A DNA stretch of 64,000 nucleotides from Phytophthora sp. 'mugwort' (Eukaryota; Oomycota; Peronosporomycetes; Peronosporales; Peronosporaceae), in NCBI GenBank assembly GCA_033558025.1, contig JAUCEF010000007.1, forward strand, positions 6,138,001-6,202,000, given 5' to 3'. Within the stretch, counting starts at the first letter, position 1; every line of letters begins with the position of its first letter. Shown here piece after piece: positions 45,765 to 54,665 of the stretch. The notes beneath the pieces were generated by a model. The model had not been told where the DNA came from. It worked only from the letters and a program-made list of their open reading frames with translations, and searched no databases. The position numbers and the translations under genes were made by a program.

Positions 45765-46076
45765 GTGGTAACACTTTCTTTATGCATACATACATACATG
45801 AACAGAAAACGCAGCGCCTTGTCCGAAAGCTCGAAGGTTCACTTGTCTGCGGAAGACTGCGAAGTTCTGGTGGATTGGATCGATGTTGAAGCAAACTTCA
45901 AGGCCATCCACGGCACGGTCAAGAAGTCGAAGGTTGGAGGACCGCCCAAGCAGACCAAGAGTTCGGCCTTCGAAGACATGGCAGACTACTTGTACGCCAC
46001 TACAGAGCACCAGGAATTCCCACCTGACGGGCGATCAAGTTCTGATACCCCCTGGACGAAAATTCAAAATAAATGA
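45765..46076 (+). CDS. Hypothetical protein inside the TIR element
   Basis: About 100 codons, with KVHLSAEDCEVLVDWIDVEANFKAIHG and VGGPPKQTKSSAFEDMADYL. This looks like the N-terminal DNA-binding-type segment of a multi-copy oomycete protein family that I recall but cannot name. The ATG is taken as the first of the frame (written GTG at 45765; a true ATG follows at the MNRKRS codon). The frame ends close to the right terminal repeat, so it is probably a captured or truncated fragment and not a complete gene. Confidence 0.35.
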   Translation: MVTLSLCIHTYMNRKRSALSESSKVHLSAEDCEVLVDWIDVEANFKAIHGTVKKSKVGGPPKQTKSSAFEDMADYLYATTEHQEFPPDGRSSSDTPWTKIQNK

Positions 46077-46163
46077 CATGTCATTTGCGTAAGAATCGCA
46101 TGCCATTTCGGGTCGCAATCGCATACGATTTTGAAGCGACTTTTCGCGATTCTGACACCCCTA

Positions 46164-47649
46164 TTGGTTGGATTTCGCCACACCCCTGGCCCTATGGTTC
46201 AGCTACAATGTATTAATAGTACGTTGGAAGTACTAATACCTCAGTAATATGTAGCGACAGTGCCGGGGAACCCTGACCAATCAGCACACGCGAATGGGGC
46301 GCAACCCTTGAAAGATTACCCAAGTAATTGCGTAAGCATCGCCTTTAACGTCATTTTTCAATCCGCGCGTTTTGCCCAAAACAGCCGTGCCGGACTCAGC
46401 TCGCCGCACGATTGCACCGTGGTAGTTCAGAAAAGACCGTACCGGTACCCGTGCCGTCACCTGCATCCCCTGCGATGTTGAGTGCGCCAACGCGTGGTTG
46501 GCTGTCGGAGTTCTCGAACGCTGTTTGCGCCGCCAAATTATGGGTAAATTTGCGACAGCTGCCCGTTTCTGCGGGAATGGAGTCAACAAATCGCAATACA
46601 AACACTCATACTAATTTGCTTCTAATAAACGCCGTACTGTACGGCACCGCACTTTTAATAGCCAACATTCTCGTTGTGCCACTGTGCGATCTCAACCAAG
46701 TCCGCGCCTGCGAGACAGCTTGTCGCACTCCCGGTGGCAGCCTGCAGCTTACGTGCCACTCCGCGCCGGCCAAATTGCGGCTTTGGTTGCAGCTTTAAGC
46801 ATTGAAGCCATCGACTTGTCCTGTTGTTGCAAGCAGGTCTCCTGCTACTGTAGGCAGGCCACGCAGACGAGTGCCGCGGTCTCTGCCCGTGTCAGGTCGT
46901 ACAGCCAAGTGCCTGCAACGTGTGCGTCGGCGCCTTGTTTGACTGGAAAACCGCCTGTGCAGCCCTACCGCGCAGAGAGCGGGTCCCGCTGCGGGACGCC
47001 ACAATCGCCGATCCACGTGGGCGGTGGCCATTATCTACTGAGCGCTGTTATTTTCAGCTGCGGGGCATGCAGGGAGCGAGCTGGTATCATCGACGGAGGT
47101 GAAGAAGTTGAGAATGAGCTTCGTGACCGCCGCGTCAAATTGACGGTCGGTGGCGCTAGTTGGGTTGGCGCCCTGCGTGCCGTGAGTTGCTGCCGGATCC
47201 TTGTTGGTAATCACGGGGAGCAACCCAATTCGCTCAGCAATAATCACGATACGGGCACGCGCGATTGGCCGATGTTTTGCAAACCTAGCCGCCTGCTTAC
47301 ACCACCTTGGCGGGCCGTTTTTTCTCGCCTCGCAGACGCCGGGCTTCCTTCTCCCCATTCACGCTTTTTGACTCGACAGCTTAGGTCAGTCGAACTCAGC
47401 TGGATTGAACCCACACCCGCTCTTCCCTCATTTCTAATCTCTCAGCCCAGGTGTCAAACCAGCCAGCTGGACAGACTCACCAGGACAAGACACGCGAAGT
47501 CTCAACCACAGAGGAAACGCACGTCCAGTCTATAAACAGCAACCAGCGAACGACGGGCACGACCAGACAACTAAACAACGGCAGACCACAGCACCGCGCA
47601 GCAGCAGCAGAGCCCCGGAGCACGCCATTGTCGAAGCTCCTCCTATTCC
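46164..47649. other. Non-coding stretch and upstream region of the C2 gene
   Basis: It contains an imperfect 54-bp palindrome at 46203-46256 (GCTACA..TGTAGC with AGTAC in the middle). A 283-codon frame at 46684-47535 has no family resemblance and looks like chance in GC-rich DNA. The last 220 bp is probably the 5' leader of the next gene. Confidence 0.4.
47426..47441 (+). promoter_or_regulatory. Inr-like start site
   Basis: CCTCATTTCTAATCTC matches most of the oomycete initiator consensus TCATTYYNCAWTTT (about 10 of the 13 positions compared, consensus from memory). It lies about 210 bp upstream of the ATG at 47650. Confidence 0.4.
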
Positions 47650-49176
47650 ATGGGCCTCGCGCCGCCTCTCGTAAACAACAGCCACAGCTCCTCGCCTGCC
47701 TCCGCCATGACCCTACCCAGCAAACCTACAGGTCCATATGACTCAGCAGCAAACCCGGCCTCGCCCGCGTACGCCTACAATGCAGGCGACGACGATGCTA
47801 GCGACTCGAGCGAAAACAATAACGAGTCCCCGCAGGTCGAGCAATTGCTCATGAATCACCTGCGTTTCGCGCACGCGTTCCGCAAGAACGACGCCGCCAT
47901 GATCCTGCAATTCTTAGCGAAGGACGTGACGCTCGTGTCTGTGGACGGCGCGCGCCACGAGGGCCAGTCGGCCGTGCTCGCGTACCTCGTGGGTGCGCGC
48001 ATGTCGAAGCTCAGCTCCAATTTGCACGTCAAAGGCTGTCCAACTCGTTCGGGCGCGTGCCAGTCTACGTTCATCTACGAGCACGGTATCGTCTTCAAGG
48101 ACCCGCTGTATATGGAGGTGTTAGACTGGAAGCCCAACAGTGTCACTATCGTACGGATAGCCCATATCGCTCTTCCTGACGCTAAGAGCGGCAAGGCCCC
48201 ACAGGACTTCGGTAAGTCGTCGCCGCTAAGACTTTCATTCGGAACCAAGATGACGGACGACGAGGACCCAAGCGAATACAGCGGAGACTCGGATGGCAGT
48301 GAGACCTGGGAATCTGAGAACAACAACGATCCACCATCGCCCGTGAAGATGAGGTGTCGACGCCTTAAGTCCAATAGCTCAGTAGATAGCAACGCAGCCA
48401 TGACGGCAGCTACGGCCGCGAATTTGAGACTTTCCAGTAGCAGCAGCAGCAGCCAAAGCGGAGCCAACGAGGCGGCTGTGCAGCCACTAACATCAAGTGC
48501 TGCGTTTCTCGCTGGGGGCAGAAAAAACGTGCCTACGATCGCGTTAGCAGAGATCTCGTGCACAGGACTCACCCCCATTCGCAAGCGCAAGACAGTGAAC
48601 CCGTTCGTGCTGCTGCAGTGTCCGGAAACAGGTGCAGTCTGGAAAAGTCCCGTCATGCGTCGAGACCCAAATCCTAAGTGGAACCACATTCCACTGAAGA
48701 TCCCCGCTCACAGGCTTGCGGGTGTGGTGGAGATCTCTCTCTGGGACCACACATTCTTCCGTTCGGTCAAGGTTGCTGGAGCGGCACTTGTCGTCTCCGA
48801 TCTCCTCAAGGACGACAGTGAGTTCAGGACCAACATCCAGCTGGAGAGATTCGATGCAGCGCGTGCCGCTGGTGAGCCCCAGCACGTCACGCTGCAGCTA
48901 CGGTTTGTGCGATCGAATTATGGTGACATGGCAGTCCGCTCCTCGGACGAAGTGGAGCAGAACCCCGCACAGTTTGACGATGCCGAGCCAAATAAGCGTG
49001 AGGAAGCCAATTCGGCCAGTTCGGTGCTGAGCACCAGCTTTCAGTGGCTTATGGTGGGTCCGTTCGTAGACGGCCACCCTTCCAGCGTGCTGTTAATGCT
49101 CGTCTGTGCCGCCATTGTCGCGGTGATCGTATGCATGCTGTTCCACGCGTCCCTCATGTGGCCAATGCAAGCGTAA
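47650..49176 (+). CDS. NTF2-like and C2 domain protein with C-terminal membrane anchor
   Basis: 508 residues, single exon. After a disordered Ser/Pro/Asn start, residues of about 65-175 form an NTF2/SnoaL-like fold (FAHAFRKNDAAMILQFLAKDVTLV, then EGQSAVLAYLVG, a Cys pair, and MEVLDWKPNSVTIVRI). An acidic and poly-Ser linker follows. A C2 domain occupies roughly 295-420 (VNPFVLLQCPETGAVWKSPV, NPKWNHIPLKIP, VVEISLWDHTFF). The last 30 residues hold one hydrophobic helix (SVLLMLVCAAIVAVIVCMLF) with a very short tail, so the protein is likely tail-anchored with all domains in the cytosol. The C2 loop acids are few, so calcium binding is doubtful. The start could also be the ATG at 47707. Function unknown; membrane-contact or lipid-binding roles are guesses. 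Confidence 0.85.
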   Translation: MGLAPPLVNNSHSSSPASAMTLPSKPTGPYDSAANPASPAYAYNAGDDDASDSSENNNESPQVEQLLMNHLRFAHAFRKNDAAMILQFLAKDVTLVSVDGARHEGQSAVLAYLVGARMSKLSSNLHVKGCPTRSGACQSTFIYEHGIVFKDPLYMEVLDWKPNSVTIVRIAHIALPDAKSGKAPQDFGKSSPLRLSFGTKMTDDEDPSEYSGDSDGSETWESENNNDPPSPVKMRCRRLKSNSSVDSNAAMTAATAANLRLSSSSSSSQSGANEAAVQPLTSSAAFLAGGRKNVPTIALAEISCTGLTPIRKRKTVNPFVLLQCPETGAVWKSPVMRRDPNPKWNHIPLKIPAHRLAGVVEISLWDHTFFRSVKVAGAALVVSDLLKDDSEFRTNIQLERFDAARAAGEPQHVTLQLRFVRSNYGDMAVRSSDEVEQNPAQFDDAEPNKREEANSASSVLSTSFQWLMVGPFVDGHPSSVLLMLVCAAIVAVIVCMLFHASLMWPMQA

Positions 49177-49341
49177 ATTGGAGAAAACTAGTTAGAAAGT
49201 GAGGTCGACAGAAAAATACAGTACCATTAGCGAAACGTCATGTAAATTATAAACCATTAAAAAACTAAACTCTTCTGTTCAATGCACAAAGAACTTGCTG
49301 CATCTCCGCCGGCTTTCGAATTCTTCCAGAGCACTCAACAG

Positions 49342-49918
49342 TTAAGGCTTGATAAACGCGGGTGTGAAATCGCTGTGAGTCACGTGGAACAACGGTGTAA
49401 ACATGTCGTCACGAGAGCGCAGGTCGGCCCAAGGAATCCAGCTCCAGCCTTCGCATTTGTTGGGCTCCATGTTCCTCACAGGCTGCTCGTCATCTACGAC
49501 GGCCTGCATGAGGATCGTGATGTAGTGCTTGCCCTCGTCCTCCATGGCGTCGTTGGTTACCGTGGCAAACTCGGCTACTTTCAAGTCCAGATCTTTCCAA
49601 CAATAATCCACGAGAACTGTTAGCGCGTCCAAGCAAAACAAGGTACAGAATACAAGACGTCGGCATCTTACCTGTCTCCTCCTTGACCTCTCGAATAGCG
49701 CACTGCTCCCAGCTCTCGTACATTTCCAGGTGTCCACCGGGAAGTGCATATTTGCCCTCACCGTGTGAGCCCTTCCGTTGGCCGATGAGTACGCAGTCCG
49801 GGTGCTTTTTAGACATTAGCAAGACACCCACACCCACGCGAACGACGGTTTTCTGCTCCTTCAACTTGGCATACCCAGTCTGTAGCGTCCCCATGCTGCA
49901 GTACCCACAGCAAGTCAC
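49342..49918 (-). CDS. NUDT15: Nudix hydrolase, NUDT15/MTH2-like
   Basis: Two exons, 49918-49672 and 49616-49342, join across a 55-bp intron (CAG|GTAAG donor, CTAACAG end) to give 173 residues from the first ATG, or 165 from the second (49894), which fits the family better. The enzyme class hydrolyses abnormal or surplus nucleoside triphosphates. Residues agree with NUDT15 over most of the length: [32 protein letters not shown] and [14 protein letters not shown], then HYITILM, EPNKCE and WSWIPW. The Nudix box GX5EX7REUXEEXGU is kept, with Val at the position of the last Gly; NUDT15 proteins also vary there. It is tail-to-tail with the C2 gene (165 bp between stops). Confidence 0.9.
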
Positions 49919-49978
49919 CGACAGGATGAGCTACTACTGTCACTTCTCCATCTCTCAAACAAACAAAAAACACCTCCA

Positions 49979-50688
49979 CTACCGATTAGTCTCCGACGTA
50001 TCCTGCGTCTCGAGGAAGTTGATGATGGCGTCCAGGTTGGATGTGGAGCTGAGCTCGCTCCAGTGACTCGCCTGACTGATCTGGCTCAGCTGGCTAATAG
50101 GCTCCGTGAACCCGTCGCCGCAAGGCTGGAAGTCGCTGTTCCACAGACTCCCCTCACTGTCTTCCTCCGCCGTGGTGTACTCCCGAGGAGACTGCGATAG
50201 CACCGATGTGTCCGTCTCGGCGGCAGGAGGAGAGCTCTGACCTGGCGACAAGGTCTGCACCACATTAGTTGTAGGCTGGCTGTTCGACTGGGCAGCACCA
50301 GCAATTAAAGATAAAAGGTTAAAAACAAAATAAATATTTTGCTTTGAACCACAATCCTTGTTATCGACGTACCTCGCCAACGCTGAGCTGACTGGAGCAC
50401 AGCAGCGAGTCATCCTTCTCAATGTACTTCATCAGTAGCACTTTCATCTTAGCATTTTCACGGGCCTGCACGCACAGTTTGCCAATAAGAAATCATCGTT
50501 CAGTTTAGCACCAAGGCTCTCAGGTGAGACACCAGAGCGAGGCTGTCACCCACCGTGAGCACGAGCTTGCGCCTGGCCTCCAGCAGCGCAGAGCGACAGG
50601 CCACGAGGTCTGCCTCGGCATCGCGCAGCGTGCGGCGCTTCTTCTTGGGCGCTTCATCGGTCGGCGCGGGTGCAGGAAGAAGGCCCAT
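49979..50688 (-). CDS. Small nuclear-type coiled-coil protein
   Basis: Three exons by splice signals and phase, 50688-50554, 50465-50373 and 50287-49979 (introns 88 and 85 bp, all phase 0), make 178 residues. A basic KKKRR cluster (about residues 15-19) is followed by a leucine-rich coiled coil spanning exons 1-2 (RDAEADLVACRSALLEARRKL, then ENAKMKVLLMKYIEK). The rest is Ser/Gln/Glu-rich, ending in SQLSQISQASHWSELSS and NLDAIINFLETQD. The layout, basic stretch plus zipper-like helix plus acidic tail, resembles a bZIP-type regulator, but the canonical N-x7-R basic motif is not visible, so I leave it unnamed. It lies 60 bp downstream of the NUDT15-like start on the same strand and is divergent from the ABC gene. 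Confidence 0.7.
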
Positions 50689-51172
50689 GATGCCCTAGGT
50701 TCCCGCGAAAACCTAACTTTTGGTGCGCCGAATCTTTAGTGACATCGCTTGGACATGCTTACAAAACCTTTGATAAACCCAAGTCACTAAAACGAAATAA
50801 ATGTTCGTGCTGAAGTGCTACAGTACTAATAAAACGCTATGCCGGAGGTTCGTGATAATAATGGCTTCAAATGATGCTGGCATGAAAAATCCAAAGGTAG
50901 CAAGACTGTAGCATTTGCTCGCAGAATGCTGCTCACGCAACGCCATATAGCGGTCATTTCAAGCAGCTTGTGCCTAGGCGGCAGACGACTCGCTCGGCAT
51001 GTCTTGCCCCCTACCTGCCGCTAACACAAAGAGATGAGAGAAGTAAGTTCATGTTGAACGACATTGCACTGAGCGTCCAAGAGCTGTGATTGGCTCCGCG
51101 GCACGTGGTCTCACGTCAAGAATGACGGTAACGTCAGCGCGTCCATTACATGTACATCCACCACTCGCTAAG
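50689..51172. promoter_or_regulatory. Shared upstream region of a divergent gene pair
   Basis: 484 bp lie between the coiled-coil gene (-) and the ABC transporter gene (+). They must hold both promoters; I find no distinctive motif besides T/A-rich tracts near 50760-50830. Confidence 0.4.
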
Positions 51173-53504
51173 ATGGCACCTGCCACGAATGAGAAGTCTC
51201 CGCTGTTGAAGGAGCCGTCCGTGGTCTCCCTGGAGGACCCGCAATTCAATCAAGGCGCCACGGCCTGGGAACTACGTGTGCTACTCATTCCATGTAAGAT
51301 TGGCGACTATAATTGCAGGTGATGAGCTCATTTTGCTAACTGGACCATCGGATTTGTGCTGCTGCAGACTTCTGGCCGAAGACATGGGGATTGGTATGGC
51401 TGCTGCAATGCTACTGCTCCAGTATTACTTGGAAAGTTATGCTGATGTTGCTCACCATGTTTTTGCAGTGCAGCGCCTCCGCGTGTTCATTTCGTTCTCG
51501 TTCATGTTCCTGTCGAGAGGGTCCCGTATTCTGGCACCACTGTTCCTTAAAGAGGCAACGAACACGATTTCACAAAGCCAATTCACGCGTATCCCTGTGT
51601 TTGCAATTGCACTGTATTGCCGTACGTAGGAATTGATTGTTCGTGGTATTGTTGGCCGACGACTTATTGTGTTTTGTGTGATACCGTCGCTTGGTCCAGT
51701 CACGCTGTTTGGGTTTGCCGCGGCGAAGCAATTACAGACGTATATGTACATGGTAGTGAAGCAGCATGCGTATCAAGATGTCGCCGCCAAGGTATTGATC
51801 ATCACACGTTATTTGTTCTATACGGACAGCCAAGAGCTTACTGACATCGTCTTTAAATGTCGCCGTTTTGAAAAGTTGTTTGGTCACTTGCATAGTCTCT
51901 CGATGAACTACCACCTCACCAAGAAGACGGGCAAAGTGCTGCGCTGTCTGGACCGAGGCTCCACCAGCACAGACAACATTGTCAATGTCATTTTCTTCCG
52001 ACTGCTACCAACTTTTGTTGAGCTTGTGGTCGTGTCCATCGTATTCATTTTCTCGTTCAAGGAGAAGATCTTGTCGGTCGTGACGATAATTGGAGTGGTG
52101 CTCTACGTTATCATCACCGTCATGGGCACACGGATCCGCCTGCGCTTCAAGAAGCAAACTAATGAGCACGATAACCAGGCCAGTGAGAAGGCTGTTGACT
52201 CGCTCGTGAACTTCGAAACGGTCAAGTACTTTTGTACGGAGGACTACGAGCTTGGCCGGTACATGTCGAGCATTTTCCTTTACCAGAAGTCGCAGTTGTC
52301 CACGAGAGGTCTCATGAATGTTATCGTGGTGGCTCAACAGCTCATTCAACAGGCCTGCCTAGGTGTGTGCCTCCTGATCTCGGCTCGCAACGTTTATAAT
52401 GGCGTAATGACGGTCGGTGATTTTGTGGCTGTTACCGTATACATCATGAACATCTTTAAGCCGCTGGACTCGCTGGGCAACATCTACAACACTATCGTAC
52501 AGTCCTTCGTGGACATGGAGAATTTGGTTGAGCTGCTCCGTATTCAACCGGAGGTGCAGGATAAGCCCGACGCACCTGCGCTAGAGGCCTCCCCCACCGC
52601 CAGCACTGTCTCGTTCCGCAACGTGAGCTTCAGGTATCCAAGCCAGCCAGTAGCCAACGGGCTTAGGGATGTGAGTTTTACCGTGCCGACAGGACAGACT
52701 GTGGCTATCGTGGGCTCGACCGGATCCGGCAAGACGACCATCAGTCGACTGCTATTCCGCTTTTACGATGTGCTGTCAGGCAGAATTTCCATCAACGGAC
52801 AGGACATTGCTTCGGTGCGCCAGAAATCTCTCCGTCGAAGCATTGGGATCGTGCCCCAGGACACAGTCATGTTCAACGACTCCATCCGCTACAATGTGCG
52901 TTGCTTGTGGATGTGACGTTCTTTAATTTGCTTTCTTACGTAGCTTTGTTGCTGTATTGTCGACAGCTCACGTACGGACACCGTCACTGCCCGGAGGAAG
53001 AGCTCATTGCTGCTGTGAAGGTGGCCAACATCTACGATTTCATCATGTCGCTGCCGAACCAGTTCGACTCGCAGATTGGTGAGCGTGGCCTGAAGCTAAG
53101 CGGCGGGGAAAAGCAGCGCATTGCCATTGCACGCCTGGTGCTAAAGAATCCGTGCGTCGTCGTATTGGACGAGGCAACGTCATCGCTGGACACGGTGACC
53201 GAGCAGAGTATCCACCAGGCCCTGAATGCAGCTTGCGAGGGCCGCACTACCATCATCATCGCCCATCGTCTCTCAACCGTACGCCACGCGGACAAAATCA
53301 TTGTGCTCGAAAAAGGTCTCATCGTGGAGGCTGGAAGCCACACCCAGTTGCTCAAGAACGGAGGCCGTACGTCACTTGTTAATGTGGTGCTGCTGAGCTG
53401 TATGTCGATACTAACCTGTCGTGGTGATTTTATCATTATCAGGATATCTGCAACTCTGGACACAGCAATCCCGTGAAACGGAGAACCGTGCCGACGAGAA
53501 GTAA
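51173..53504 (+). CDS. ABCB-type half transporter (ATM1/HMT1 group)
   Basis: I reconstruct seven exons: 51173-51293, 51368-51393, 51474-51621, 51700-51791, 51876-52895, 52967-53366 and 53443-53504. The introns of 71-84 bp have good donors and CTAAC/CTGAC-type branch sites, and all phases agree. The product is 622 residues. The order is a membrane domain (LLIPYFWPK start, RGSRILAPLFLKEATN, VVKQHAYQD, HLHSLSMNYHL, NFETVKYF) and then a nucleotide-binding domain. That domain has Walker A GSTGSGKTT near 409-417, a Q-loop IGIVPQDTVMFNDS, signature LSGGEKQR near 513-520, Walker B VVLDEATSSLD near 535-545 and the HRLSTV switch His. Half transporters of this group dimerise in mitochondrial or vacuolar membranes and export glutathione- or sulfur-linked compounds or metal chelates; which one is not decided here. 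Exon 2 is only 26 nt. The largest open frame (51633-52916) reads through two introns and is misleading. Confidence 0.9.
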
Positions 53505-53622
53505 GCCTAGTAGAAATTGCGAAATGGGTACATATGGGTATCGTACTTAGTAGAACTTCCCCTGTAATCCGTTGTTCGCATGGACAACCGCAGTTCACTC
53601 CTGAAAACGCGCAAGTGTTACC

Positions 53623-54283
53623 ATGGCCGCCGCTGGAATGCGTTTCTGTCGCGAGTGGTGAGTGCCCCAGCGGCTCCTTTCGCTGCCTCTTGGTTTCGTA
53701 TGCGCCTTAACCTCGCCGCAGCATCCCATGATCCTCCATGCCATTAATATCGACCCGAGTGGTGAGGACGAGTCTCTTTCTAATTTCTCGCTGACTCCCC
53801 TTTGTGCCGTGCCGTCCCAACAGCAACAATATGTTGTACCCGAGCCAGGACCGCGAAATCCGCCGCCTGGTGTTCCGTTGCCGTAATTGCGGGCAGTCCG
53901 AGGACGTGGAAGAGAACTGTATTTATGCCAACGAGCTGGTCAAGGATACGCGGTGCGTCTTTCGTCCTCTGCAACCCCATAGCGGTCGTGTGCTATCTCA
54001 TCGGTAATCGGCCACTGACTCTCACTCTTGTGTTTTATGTTGTCAATGGTGCTGCAGTGTGCAGCTGGACGTGTTACCAGGCGACGTGATCGACGACCCG
54101 ACGCTGCAGCGCGACTACGACGTGGTGTGCCCCAACTGCGGTCACAACGGCGCCGTGTTCATCCGTTCGCAAGACGGCGTGAAGCAGTCGACACTTGCCC
54201 TCATCTGGGTGTGTCTGAATCGCGACTGCCAGGTGGATGAGGAGGGCAACCGTCTGCCGTCATATCGCTGGATGGGAAGCTGA
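53623..54283 (+). CDS. RPB9: RNA polymerase II subunit RPB9
   Basis: Three exons, 53623-53657, 53824-53952 and 54058-54283 (introns 166 and 105 bp, phases 2 and 2), give 129 residues. The short first exon encodes MAAAGMRFCREC up to the second Cys. The spliced protein reads FCREC.NMLYPSQDREIRRLVFRCRNCG (first zinc ribbon), then NCIYANELVKDTR, DPTLQRDYDVVCPNCGHNGAVFI and CLNRDC (second ribbon). RPB9 supports elongation fidelity and start-site choice. The first intron is unusually long for this window and contains an internal copy of the donor context GAGTG|GTGAG. The C terminus is extended past the last Cys by about 15 residues. Its start is only 118 bp after the ABC transporter stop. Confidence 0.93.
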
Positions 54284-54665
54284 TCTTCACGTACCCAATC
54301 GCAACCAGCTCCAACTTCAGATCGGTCGTCGTCCACAGATCAGAGTAGGATGTAATAATGCAGTACAAGTTGACCGCATACGCATGTCGTATTCGATGGT
54401 TCTCACGGCATAATTATTGCTATCGCTTCTTCTTCTGAATCGAGGCAGTTGGTCTTAAGCTGATTAGGAAAACCGTGTCCATGACTGTTTCACGCTCAAA
54501 TTTGAGCCTATAAAACGTACTTAACGAAAACCGTGATGTGGCGCACATTACTCTCACGAACCGCAACAATCCCCCCTCGCGTCCAGCCCGAGCCAAAAGG
54601 CGAAGCGACCGGCGGAGAGAGAAGGGAAACCCTGCGTTCCCTGCGCTTTGGAGCTACTGGCCGCC
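54284..54665. other. Intergenic, upstream of exportin-7
   Basis: It holds the RPB9 3' region and the XPO7 promoter and leader. No motif stands out with certainty. Low-scoring frames here on both strands are not supported. Confidence 0.4.

Larger units (their letters stand above)
45361..46161. mobile_element. TIR element with TA duplication, 801 bp
   Basis: The ends read GGGGTGTCAGAAT on both sides (13 perfect bases), followed by imperfect pairing through AAAAGTC and AAATCG for about 35 bp. TA flanks both ends (45359-45360 and 46162-46163). The interior holds a 12-bp perfect hairpin, a 20-bp tandem repeat and an open frame. Subterminal motifs like ATGGCATG recur near both ends. It is probably a Tc1/mariner- or pogo-type non-autonomous element. 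Confidence 0.8.

Noticed and set aside
46684..47535. 283-codon frame upstream of the C2 gene
   Set aside because: No domain, odd Cys/Ser/Arg composition, no consistent bias, and it overlaps the probable promoter and leader of the next gene.
51633..52916. Single 427-codon ORF as the whole ABC transporter
   Set aside because: It reads through the introns at 51622-51699 and 51792-51875 and into the one at 52896-52966; the spliced model matches the family without gaps.
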